From NCBI GenBank assembly GCA_026122225.1, contig JANEZZ010001492.1, positions 558,001-622,000 on the forward strand: DNA of 64,000 bases, read 5' to 3'. Below, one piece after another: positions 8,924 to 20,900 of this stretch. The position numbers were made by a program, and so were the translations under genes. Origin of the DNA: Heloderma charlesbogerti (taxonomy: Eukaryota > Chordata > Lepidosauria > Squamata > Helodermatidae). Below the pieces are notes generated by a model that was given only the letters and a program-made list of their open reading frames with translations, ran no database searches and was not told where the DNA came from. The stretch's first letter is position 1, and each line of letters starts with the position of its first letter.

Positions 8924-11900
8924 GTAGGTGCACTTATTTGTGTGTTTTGTTTTATTTGGAGGAGTGTGTTCTTTTTTGAATGAACAAGGAAGCTAGTTTG
9001 ACATTAGTGAAAGTAGAAAAGTTGTGTAAAAATACTTCTGGATTGGTCAGCTGTTCTTGAGGAAGCAGGTCCTTCCTGCTGTTGCCTTGCACTGGACTAT
9101 ATAACCAACCAACTATGAGTGAACTGTGGAGCTTAAAATCCTTGTGGAGATATATTTGGATAGCATATGAAGACACAGAGGAGATTGTGTAATTGATACA
9201 AAGAAGAGATGGCAAAACTAGTTCCTCTGACGTGCATGTCGTAATGCTGTGGATGGGAGTGGAACACTAAGGGGCAAGCAGCTTTTGCAGGTAGGGGTCA
9301 TGACAAAAGGGAATTCCACTGATGTGCTTGACAGCAAAGAGGCTGTTGGAGTGTGTGCATGTGTTTCTTTTAAATATTCAACTCCCTTAAAGCAAATTCT
9401 TCTGAAAATCTGCTTCCACATGCAGATTGTTCTTGTGGGAAAAGTGGAAGCTTCCTTAAATGTAGCAGATCCATCCAGGATCTGATCTAACTCTTCCTTG
9501 GGGAGATTGTATTTGTGTGTGACAAAAGGGAAGAAAAATAAGGTGTTCTCCACATGTATTGACAAACAGAAAGAAGAGACACACAAATCAAATTTCCTAA
9601 ACATGTACTGCAGGTCACCAAACTTTCTGATTTTTAAGCTCTGCAATATTAGGATACTACTGCCCAGTCTTACAGGGCTGTTGTATGTGAAGAGTTTTAA
9701 ACAACTAAAATGAGCTATGCAACTACTAAGCATTAATAGTTGATAATACTCTTTTTCAAAGGTATTTTTCTCCTACTGGGAAAATATATATACAGTATAT
9801 TATATACAGTACTTACAGTTGCCCTGTGATATTTACTATCTAAGTTCATATGCATTTTTCGTCTGACAAAATATCTGAAACAAAAACTCATTCAACTTAT
9901 TAAATGTTCAATATTTTTCCTACAAAAAGTGGTCAGTCATATCCACATCCATAAGGGCTAGAACCTTGTGACCCAGTCTAAAGATAGAATCTAATCTGCA
10001 TTGGGAACCGCATACATCAGAAACACACACCTGAATGTGCATCTGAATTCAGATGACATTCATTCAAACTACATTGCTTTCAGTGGGACGCATGTTTCGA
10101 TTTGCATGCTAGCATAAACTAAGATCATGGTATCTGGCCCCATCACTTCCTGGCATATAGAAGGGGAAGAAATGGAAGCAGTGACAGATTTTATTTTCTT
10201 GGGCTCCAAGATCACCGTAGACGGTGACTGTAGCCATGAAATTAAAAGACGCTTGCTCCTTGGGAGGAAAGCTCTGGCAAACCTAGACAGCATAGAAAGA
10301 AGCAGAGACATCACCTTGCCGACAAACATCTGTATAATCAAAGCTATGGTTTTCCCAGTAGTAACGTATGGCTGTGAGAGCTGGACTATAAGGAGGGCTG
10401 AGCGCCGAAGAATTGATGCTTTCGAACTGTGGCACTGGAGAAGACTCTTACGAGTGCCCTGGACTGCAAGGAGGACAAATCAAATTTAGTCCATCCTAAA
10501 GGAAATCAACCCTGACTGCTCATTGGAAGGACAGATACTGAAGCTGAAGCTCAAATATTTTTGCCACCTATTGCGTAGAGAAAAGTCACTAGAAAAGACC
10601 CTGATGCTGGGAAAGATTGAAGGCAAAAAGAGAAGGGGACAGCAGAGGATGAGATGGCTAGGTAGCATCACCGATGCAATGAATATGAACTTGAGCACAC
10701 TCCGGGAGAGAGCGCAGGACAGGAAGGCCTGGTGTGCTATGGTCCATGGGGTCACGAAGAGTCAGACATGACTGAACAACAACAGTTTGATTGAGGCTGT
10801 GTGTGCACTCTCTCTCTCAGGGCCAAAACAGACATTACTTTAAATTTGTATCTAGCACCTATGTCTTTCTTTTTCATTTTTATTCTAGAGTAGGTGCTGG
10901 GGCCTCAGCCCCAGTTGGGATGCTAGTGTGAGGGTAAGGACATTTTAAGATCTGGATCAGGCCCCCTACACCTACTCTAGGATAGAAATGAAAATAAGAT
11001 GTAGCCACTAGACACAGATTTAAAGTAATGAAGGGCAAAACAAACGATGTCTGCTTTGGCCCACTCTCTCTTTTTAAATGAAGCTGAGGTTCTTCAGAAG
11101 TCAAATTCTCCACCCAGTATCACATTGTGTGTTCCTGCAGAATAATGACACTCAGACAAACCCTTGCTTGTCCTGAGTCAGACTGAGTCCTGAGTCCATG
11201 TATCCCAGGACTGTTTACTCTGATTGGCAGAGGCTCTCTGGCATCTTAGGTAGAGGTTTTTCCCGGACCAGCTGCTTGACATCATCTTAAGTGGAGATGC
11301 CATGGATTGAATGTGTGCAGTCATCCCCCCGCTTCCCCCCTCCCGTTACCAATGTTGCTGTTATGAGAGCTTTAATGAAGAATAATAATTTCCCTTGTTT
11401 AAAAATGAATTTATTTTGTAAATATACTCACTGGGGGAGAATGCGAGTTCCCCTAGTGAAAGGTTCACCATTTGGGCATGCATTTTAATGGCCTGCAGCA
11501 GTTAAATGTACAGCCACAGTTATGTTAGAGCTGATGGATTTCCCCATTAAAAAGGCATTGGAAGCAAGTCACAGTGACATTAAAAAGAATTTGTAGTTTA
11601 ATCATGCAAACAGCAAACTTACAAATAAAAATATTTATGGATCTGTCTTTTAATGAGTCAACAGAGCCAACACTTATGTTCAATGAGATAGAACCAAAAT
11701 CACATGCTGCAAATGGCACATAATGTTGTTATAATTGCAGGTAGAAAGACACCTTGAAGCTTTCCAGTGCCGTGGTGGGCTAACATTAGGGGCATACAAA
11801 TCCTGTTTATTTTGACCTGTTGGTTCAGAAACACACTAGAATTAAAAAGTAGCTGTCCACCAATTATATCCTTTAAGACAACTTGTGGTCCTCCAGATGT

Positions 11901-14900
11901 TTTGGCCTACAACTCCTGTCAGCCCTAGACAGCGCAGCCAATGGTGAAGAATGCTGGGAGTTATAGGCCAAAACATCTGGAAGGTCACAACTCCCATCAC
12001 CCCTAGCCAGCATAGCCAGTGGTGAGGAATGCTGGGAGTTGTAGGCCAAAACATCTGGAGGACCACAAGTTGTTCCCCCCTGCTTTAAAACATGCTTTAT
12101 TTGGCTAACGACAACAGTTTTCACTTTTACTTTTCTTCAGAAGTTCTACTTATTACTGGTCAGTTTGTGGGAAATTATTGGCATGAGTCAGTGGAGGGAG
12201 GATCCGCCTGTGCAGCCGTTCTGGTTTGGGGAAGAAGGTTGCTAAATTCCTAAGTTGCACATTCAAAACTTTGCATGGCTAAAAGAGACAGCCCTCTCCA
12301 CAGGCACTTCTCCATCCCTCTTCGGTGTCTCGCTGTTTATGTCTGGCTAGACTCCTCCTATATATGGGCCGCGGTGGCTTAGAGGTTAAGACGCTGAACT
12401 GCAGACTGGAAGGTCAGCAGGACAGCAGTTCGAGACCCGAAAGCCGCGTGACAGAGTGAGCTCCCGTCTTCAGTCCCAGCTCCTGCCAACCTAGCAGTTC
12501 GAAAGCAAGAAATTGCAAGTAGATAAATAGGTACTGCCTCGGCAGGAAAGGTGACAGCATTCCGTGCACCTCGGTGTTCAGTCATGCTGGCCACATGACC
12601 ACGGAAGCGTCTTTGGACAGCGCTGGCTCTTCGGCTTAGAAATGGAACACGACTGAGTCAGACACGACTGGTCGGGGACACCTTTACCTTTAGACTCCTC
12701 CTATCCTTCAGCCTGCCCTGCAGTCCTCAAGGCTGTAAATACATTAACATCTCATGTGCTGCAGGCTACAGCCTCCATATGTACCTCTATGCCATTGGAT
12801 GATAGGCACAGTCCCCCAGCAGCTTGATCTGGAAATTTGGCTCAGCAAATGAAGCTATTTTCTAAAAAGAAAGAAAATAAAAGGAAATGGCTTAGTTTAT
12901 TCCAAGCCCAAAATGGACCCCTTGTCTGCTCTGTACTGCCTTCTTTCCTTGGCCTGGCAGCAGTAGTGGCAAGGGTCTTACTGGAGGCCTCTGTTCCTGA
13001 GGTCCCGTCCTGCTGTGGGAGCACTCCACCAGATATTGGAGATCCTGGGGAAACATAGTTTTCCCAGGGCTCCTCATGTCCATACAAAGGGCTTGGGTAT
13101 TCTGAGAAAACTACATTTTCCCTGGTGCCAGGTTCCTTGCTGCAGCCTCCAGCAAGACCTCTCTGATGCTGTTGATGCCACTGACACCAGGCCAGATAAA
13201 TAGGTCAATGCAGGTGGACATGCAGGAAGAAGTTATTTTCCAGCTTGCATGACAGTCCAGGCCAGAGAATCATTTATGGTGTCATCATGCTTGAAGGCAA
13301 CAGAGCCAGCGTGGTGCAGTGGTTAGTGTCAGATTAAGACTGGGAGAGACCCAGGTTCAAATCCTTTTTCAGCCATGAAGGTCACTTAGTGCCCTTGGAC
13401 CAGTCACAGTCTCTCAGGCTAACCTACCTGACAAGATACCCTACCTGTTGGGAAGATAAAGTGAGTTGAGACCATGTACATGCCTTGAGCGATCACTCTC
13501 TCCCAGCTGTGCCCGCCTGGGTATTCAGTTCAGCACCAACACTGACTTGAGGGTCGGAGGCGGGGGAGTTGCCATGGTCTATAGGAATTCAATCTCCCTT
13601 TCTAGGCTTCCTGCTCATTCCAGTGCAGATCTTGAGTGTTTGTACCTTGTGTTGGGTACCCGGGACAGATTAGGGATTCTGCTGGTATACCACCCACCCC
13701 GCTGGCCATCAGACTCCCTGCCTGAGCTGCCGGAGGTGGTCTCGGACTTGGTGTTGAGGACCCCTAGGATGATGGTTCTGGGGGATCTCAACTTCCATGC
13801 TGAGGCTGCTGTATCCGGGGCGGCTCAGGACGTCATGGCCACCATGACAACCATGGGGCTGTCCCAACATGTCATCGGCCCAACGCATATAAAAGGACAC
13901 ATGCTTGATCTGGTTTTCTCAACTGGGCAGGAGGATTGTGATCTGAAAGTGGGGGAATTAACATCTGTCCCTTTGTCATAGTCAGATCACTTCCCGTTGA
14001 CGTTTATACTCTTGGCAGCCTTCCCCCTCTGCAAGGGTGGGGGACCTATTAAAATGGTCCACCTCTGGAGGCTAATGGATTCCGATGGATTCCAGAGGGC
14101 TCTGGGGGATTTTCCTGCTGGTATGGCTGGTGCTCCTGTCGAACCCCAGGTCGCTTTGTGGAATGCAGAGATGACTGGGGTGGTTGACACGATCACACCC
14201 AGGCGCCCTCTCCCTCTGAGCAGAGCCTGGCCAGCTCCTTGGTAAACACCCGAGCTGAGATCAGTGAAGCAAGAGGGGAGACAGCTAGAACACAGGTGGA
14301 GGAAAACTCTTGCTGAGTCTGACTGAACACAGGTAAGAGTTCACTGCTGAGCTTACTCTGTGGTGATGAGGGTGGCAAAGAGACAGTTCTTTTCCACCAG
14401 CATTGCATCTTCTCAGTGTTGTCCAGCAGAGATTTTCTGAGTGGTTCACAGCCTGTTACATTCTGGGCTAGGGAGAAGAGACAGTGGAACCCTCGGTGGC
14501 ATGCTGTGACGAGTTTGCAAGGCACTTTGAAGATAAAGTCGCTCAGATTCGTCATGAATTGGACACCATGATTAATGCAGTTCCATTGGTAGAGGCGTTC
14601 AGAGCAGCATCTGGTCCAGTTCTATTGGATGAGTTTTAGTTACTGAGGCCTGAGGATGCAGACAAGGTGCTTGGCCAAGTCTGATTGACCGCTTGTGTGC
14701 TTGACCCTTGGCCTTCATGGCTTATTAACTCAAACAAGGAGGGGATGTCCGGCTGGGTCCAGAAGGTTGTAAATTCCTCCTTGAGAGAGGGAGCGGTGCT
14801 GGCCACTTTAAAAGAGGCAGTAATCAGACCACTCCTGAAAAAGCCTAACCTGGACCCAGAGGATGTTAACAATTATAGGCCAGTGGCCAACATCCCCTTC

Positions 14901-17900
14901 CTGGGCAAGGTGCTTGAGCGGCTGGTTGCAGGACAGCTCCAGGCACTGTTGAATGAAATGGATTATCTAGATCCATTTCAGTCGGGCCTGGTTTTGGAAC
15001 GGAAACTGCCTTGGTTGCCCTGTGGGATGACCTCTGCCAGAAGAGGGACAGGGGGAGCGCGACCCTGTTGATTCTCCTGGACCTCTCAGTGGCTTTCGAT
15101 ATGATCGACCATAGTATCCTTCTGAATAGGTTGTCTGGGTTGGGAGTTGGAGGCACTGTACTGCAGTGGTTCTGCTCCTACTTGGATGGCTGATTCCAGA
15201 AGGCGGTGCTGGGGGATTATTGCTCTGTGCCATGGCAATTGTGCCATGGGGTTCCACAGGGCTCTGTTTTATCCCCCATGCTGTTTAACATCTACATGAA
15301 ACTGCTGGGGGAGGTTATCCGGAGGTGTGGGCTGAGTTGCCACCTATATGCGGATGACACCCAGCTCTACCTCTCTTGTTCACCAAACCCAGGTGAGGCA
15401 GTGGCTGTTCTGAATCAGTGCCTGGGCACGGTAATGGACTGGATGAGGGCCAATAAACTGAAACTCAATCCAGACAAGACAGAGGTGCTGTTAGTGGGTG
15501 GTTCGTCTGCCCAGCTAGGTGATATTCAACCTGTTCTAGAGGGGGTTGCCCTCTCCCTAAAGGATCACGTTTGTAGTTTGGGGGTGCTCTTGGATCCAGA
15601 ATGGTCATTTGAGGTGCAGGTGAACTCAGTGGCACAAAACACTTTTTATCAGCTTAGGCTGGTATACCAACTACGCCCTTATCTGGACAGAGGTAGCCTA
15701 GCTGCAGTTATCCATGCTCTGATAACTTCTCATCTGGATTACTGCAATACGTTATACGTGGGGCTGCCTTTGAAAACGGTCTGGAAATTTCAGCTGGTCC
15801 AAAATAGGGCAGCAAGATTGTTAACAGAAACTGGCCAGCGAGTTCATATTACGCCAGTCCATTTCTGGGCTCCATTTAAAGTGCTGGTATTAACATTCAG
15901 AGCCCTTAACGGCTTGGGGCCAAGTTATCTGAAGGATCGCCTCCCCCCATATGTGCCTGCCCCGGCCTTAAGATCATCCTCAGCGGCCCTTCTCCATGAG
16001 CCCCTGCCAAAGGAAGTGAGGTGGGTGGCTACTAGGAGGAGGGCTTTTTCTGCTGTGGCACCCCAGCTGTGGAATGTGCTCCCTGGTGAGGTTCTCCTGG
16101 CACCTACATTGCATTCCTTCCAGCGCCAGGTGAAGACCTTTTTATTTTCCCAGGCATTTTAGCATTTTAGCTTTCTAGACTTTTAGCTTTGCTGTTTTAA
16201 ATCTGTATTTTAAACTCCTGCACTGCTGCTAGGTTTTATTGTGGTTGTATTGTTATATTGTGGTTTTAATGTTCTGTGTATTTTATATTTTTTTTATTGT
16301 GTGCCGTTTGGTTTTAATTTTTGTGAACCGCCCAGAGAGCTTCGGATATTGGGCGGTATAGAAATGAAATAAATAAATGAATAAATAGCAATTGAATAAA
16401 TAGAAGTTGCCAAGTTTTGTATTCAGAGCAAGGAAATTACCCATTTCAGCAACATCATTAGTCCCAGTATGTGGCTAGGGGGGAATTGAGAGTTGGGAGT
16501 AGCAAATTGCCCCTCTAAGTACCCCTTGTTTATCACATGAGAGCTGGTGAAGTCTGGTGGCAAAACATGTGCGCTGTAAACCAGGAATCTACAGTTCAGC
16601 TCTTGCCTCCGCCACCAAATTATGGGTCTACCTAATCTAGCACTCTGCCTATTGCTACATCACTTTGTCTTGTAAAGAAACAAAAGTATTTGGCTTTTTC
16701 TCTTTTTCTGTTGCCAGTCATATTCTTGATCTACCCAGGAATTATTTGTGGCTCATGAATCGTAACGCATGAGTCTGTTTATCATCTGTAGTTTCCTTCA
16801 TTCTTTTGGTTTTGTAATGCTTAATCACAGCAAAGCTAATCTTCCTCCTGGTATTATGTTTCCCCTATTAATCTTTTTTCCAATGGATTGAATCCAGGCT
16901 TTAGTTATATTTAGAGGCTCTCTTGAAATCAGTGGGCCTTAAGTTAGTTGTGATTTCAATGGGTCTGCTCTAAACAGGGCCAGTGTCAAAGGTAGGGATG
17001 GCTAGGCACCTACTGAGGGCCCACACTCCAGCAGGGGCCCACTGACAAGAACCCCCTGGAGCTGCTCCTCTTCACCACTGAATTGTTGCTCACCTGCCTG
17101 TCACTCTGGCCCAGACAACGGAGGTGGTAAGAAGAAGGAGCAGTAGACGCCACTGCTGACTTGCTCACTGGCTCTCTGCCTGGCAAGCAAGCGAGTGGTA
17201 GCAGTGATGAGGAAGGGATGAGGAGCAATAGCAGCTGGTGATAATGGTGGAAGGTAGACTCGCTGAGGGTGGAGACCCATTGAGGGTGTCTTGCTCAAGG
17301 GCCCTCAAATACCTTGAGCTGGCACTGACTCTACATATGACTAAGTTTGGATATTCTGGTTTCTCTTCAGATCATATAAATCTTTCTCCTCTTATTAAGT
17401 TAGGATACAATCAATAGAATACTGTCTTATCTTACTATGATAGCTTATTAACTATTATCACTACTTAACAGTGACAGAGATATGCTCAGCAAAATCAAAG
17501 CAATGAACGCTTGTTGCAAAATATTGCTTTTCTTGAAGAACAGAAAAGCTTTTGATGATAATCAGCTCTTTGCTGTCTAGATGGAAACCAGCTCTTTCCA
17601 TCTCTTAATAAATTTCACAGCATTGTTAAAGAAATCCCAAGTTCATGTATATACTGGTCGGATCTGAGCTAGTGGTGACTGACCAAGAAAGAGATCTTGG
17701 TGTTGTGGTGGATAGCTCAATGAAAATGTCAACTCCGTGTGTGGCTGCTATGAAAAATGCAAATTCAATGTTGGACATAATTAGAAAAGGAACTGAAAAT
17801 AAAACTGCCCTTATATCTATAGTACAATATTATAGAGTTGGAAAAGGTGCAGAAAAGGGCAGCCAAAATGATAAAGGGGCTGGAGCAACTCCTCTATAAG

Positions 17901-20900
17901 GAAAGGTTTCAATGTTCGGGACTGTTTAGCTTAGAAAAAAGGCAAGTAAAGGGAGACTTGATAGAGGTGTACGAAAGTATGCATGGTGTGGAGAAAGTAG
18001 ATAGGGAGATGTTTTTCTCCCTCTCTCATAATATGAGAACCCAGGGTCATCCCATGAAGCTGATTAGTGGGAGATTCAGGACAGATAAAAGGAAGTAACA
18101 CAGCTCAAAGTTAAACTGTGGCATCTACTACCGCAAGATTTAGTGATGGCCATCAACTTGGATGTGGCTTTAAAAAGGGGTTAGTCAAATTCATGGAAGA
18201 TAAGGCCATCAATGGTACTGGTCATGATGGCTATATAGTACCTCCAGTATGGAGCCAGAATACCTCTGAATACCAGTTGCTGGGGTACACAAGTGGGAGG
18301 GTGCTGTGAACAAGAAGCATTCATGTTCTGCTTGTGGGCTTCCCTCAGGCACCTGGTTGACCAGTGTAGGAATAGAATGTTGAACTAGATGGGGTTTTGG
18401 TCTGATTCAGCATAGCTCTTTGTTCTTACGCTGAAACAATACTGGGAACTTGCAGTGTGCTAATCTCTTAACTCCAAGGAAGCCTGAAAAATAAAAAAAA
18501 ACCCCTCACTTGAGCAAGTGTCAAGGAGTTGGGTATATCACCCTACTTTCACTAAAGTGGACCATTATCCTTCAGCCTATTTGCAACATCTAACTTTATA
18601 TATTAGTCCTATAATATAATAACAAAACACATTGTAGCCAAGAAAATCAAAATTCTCAACCAAGGTAATCCAAATTGCATTCTGTGCAAGTTTGTTGTAA
18701 TAAACAAATTCTGTCCCACCTCAAGGTGGCTCACAGTAACTTAGAATGTATGATGAATATGAGGACCACTGAATCCTTGTCTCTTGTCCCCAAACACTGG
18801 GTATCTTGTTAAGGTATCCCCCACCACACTTGGGGAGGTACCACAGCTCAGTAGAAGAGCACATGCTTAGTATTCAGAAGTCCCACGATTAATCCCCGAC
18901 AGCTCCAGTTAACAGGATCAGGCAATGTGAAAGTCCACGATAGACAATACTTGGCTAGATGGACAAATAATCTGACCTGGTAAAAGGTCGCTTTCTATAT
19001 TCTTCCAATTTGTGAGATTTCAACAGGTACTGCCCACATACTTTCAGGCAGCCACGTAAACTAGAGACTTACTTTAAAAATAAATAAATATTGGAACCAG
19101 AAAGCCTCGGGATGCTTAGTTTGGAACTTAAATGCCATATTCTGAGTTTGCCTTTAAGCTCAGTCTGCACAGCTCACTCTGACTTGTTTGTTGTGGCATG
19201 AACCTTTGTAACCAAGCTCCACCTCGTGCATCTGATGAAGTAGGCCATCGCTTGTCAAAGCTGATTCCACAACAGACTGATTAATCTCTAAGACGCGACA
19301 CCATTCCTTTGTTGCTATAACTTTTGCTTATCTAGATTGTATCCCCGTGGGGTTGGGGTGGGGGAATCCTACCTCTTTAATCACAAGTCCATTATCCAGC
19401 TGGTGTCCAAATGCAGTCTTCCTTGTGGAAAGGCGCACTAGAACTATGAAATCTAGAAGATACAAAGGAACAGACCTGCCAGGGCACTTTTATCAGTTTA
19501 GGTTGCAATTCTAAATACAATTATTGGGGACTGCATCCACTTTAGGACTTACTTCTGAATGAGCATCCATAGTATTGAGCTGCAAATTTGTATTTGTAAG
19601 GAAGGCAGGCCATAATGTCTGCTGTGGGGCATATATAAGTACTGACTATAGGGGTGTGGCAGCATCTGAGAAGAACAAAGGAGTAGGGAGAAAATAAAAC
19701 AAGAGCTGGGGGAAAGGTAGAGAAAGAGAGTAAATAGTGAAACAAAGAGCTGCCCAACCTACTAGAAATACAATCAATTCAGGTGCCAAGGAGGAAACCA
19801 CTATAGCTTTTTCAAATGGGGAAATTCTGAGAAAAAGAATCTCTCTGGTATTTTTGCCATAACATGTTCAACTGCATGATTTCCTGCATCTTCCAACATT
19901 AAGGGCTTCATACTCTCCCTGATATTGTCTACTTATACCTGAGCGAAGTGCCTTTCAAGTCTGCTGTGGCTTATGCTGTCTTCCCTGTTTAGATGGCAGT
20001 GGGCTGGCTTGCACATAACGCTAAGTCATGCTGTGGTTTGTTGAAATCTGGCTTCTTGTTGTGTCCAAACCTATCCCTGCCAATAAGCCACAGTTTGTTA
20101 ACCAGCTACAAACCACAAATAGATGCCATGAAATTGGTTCACATGTAACAACAATGCAGAGGATGCGCACTTGCTTTACCAAGAGTTTACCCATGATTTT
20201 TCTGCCAGATGATCACGCAAAGCACAGGTTGTTTTTTCCAGTTCCTGGGTTGTTTGATTCCCTCCTCCTTTGCCCACTCTCTCCCTGTATCCCAAATGCC
20301 TTTGCAGCTGTGTAATACTGGCATGTAGAATGCCCCCCCTTTTTTTAACCACTCTTGCCTACTGCCTCTGTAGCCTGGAGAAACAACCCATGGTTCTGGG
20401 TTTGCACATAATGACAACCCATAATTAAAACAATACAAGAGTTCACAACCCAACAACAAACCATGGATTCTCTTCCTGGGTTGTTAATGGTTTAGCATAG
20501 TTATGGATTCAACAACCCATACTTTGGGTTGTCATTAGACATGAACCAGGTCATGGTTTGTTCTTAGCTTACCAAGTCTGGCTTATTTAAACCATGGCTT
20601 GTTGTGATGTCTGAACTATGGCTTATCCTTGGTTTTGTTGTGCTGCTCTTTGCCCTGAAACAGAGATGTGTAGCAAGAGCAGCCTGAAAACAAAACTGCT
20701 CTGGGGGCTGACAAAATGGGTGGGTGGGAAACAAATCAAAAATACAGAAAACAAGCCACCGTTTGTTTGCTAGTCTGCAAGACAATTCATGGCTTAAGCA
20801 ACAAACCATGATTAACATAACCCATGGCTTGGCATTACATGTGAGCACAGCCAATGGCCTTGTTAACACATAACGACAACCCAGAGTATGAGTTGAGTAT

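Noticed and set aside
9218..9733. 171-codon antisense open frame in the SNX10 intron
   Set aside because: No recognised domain, no splice sites at sensible positions, and overlapping frames on the other strand. Treated as chance.
15206..16162. 318-codon open frame as a host gene
   Set aside because: It is the C-terminal part of a CR1/L3 reverse transcriptase with YADDTQLY and a LINE 3' tail.
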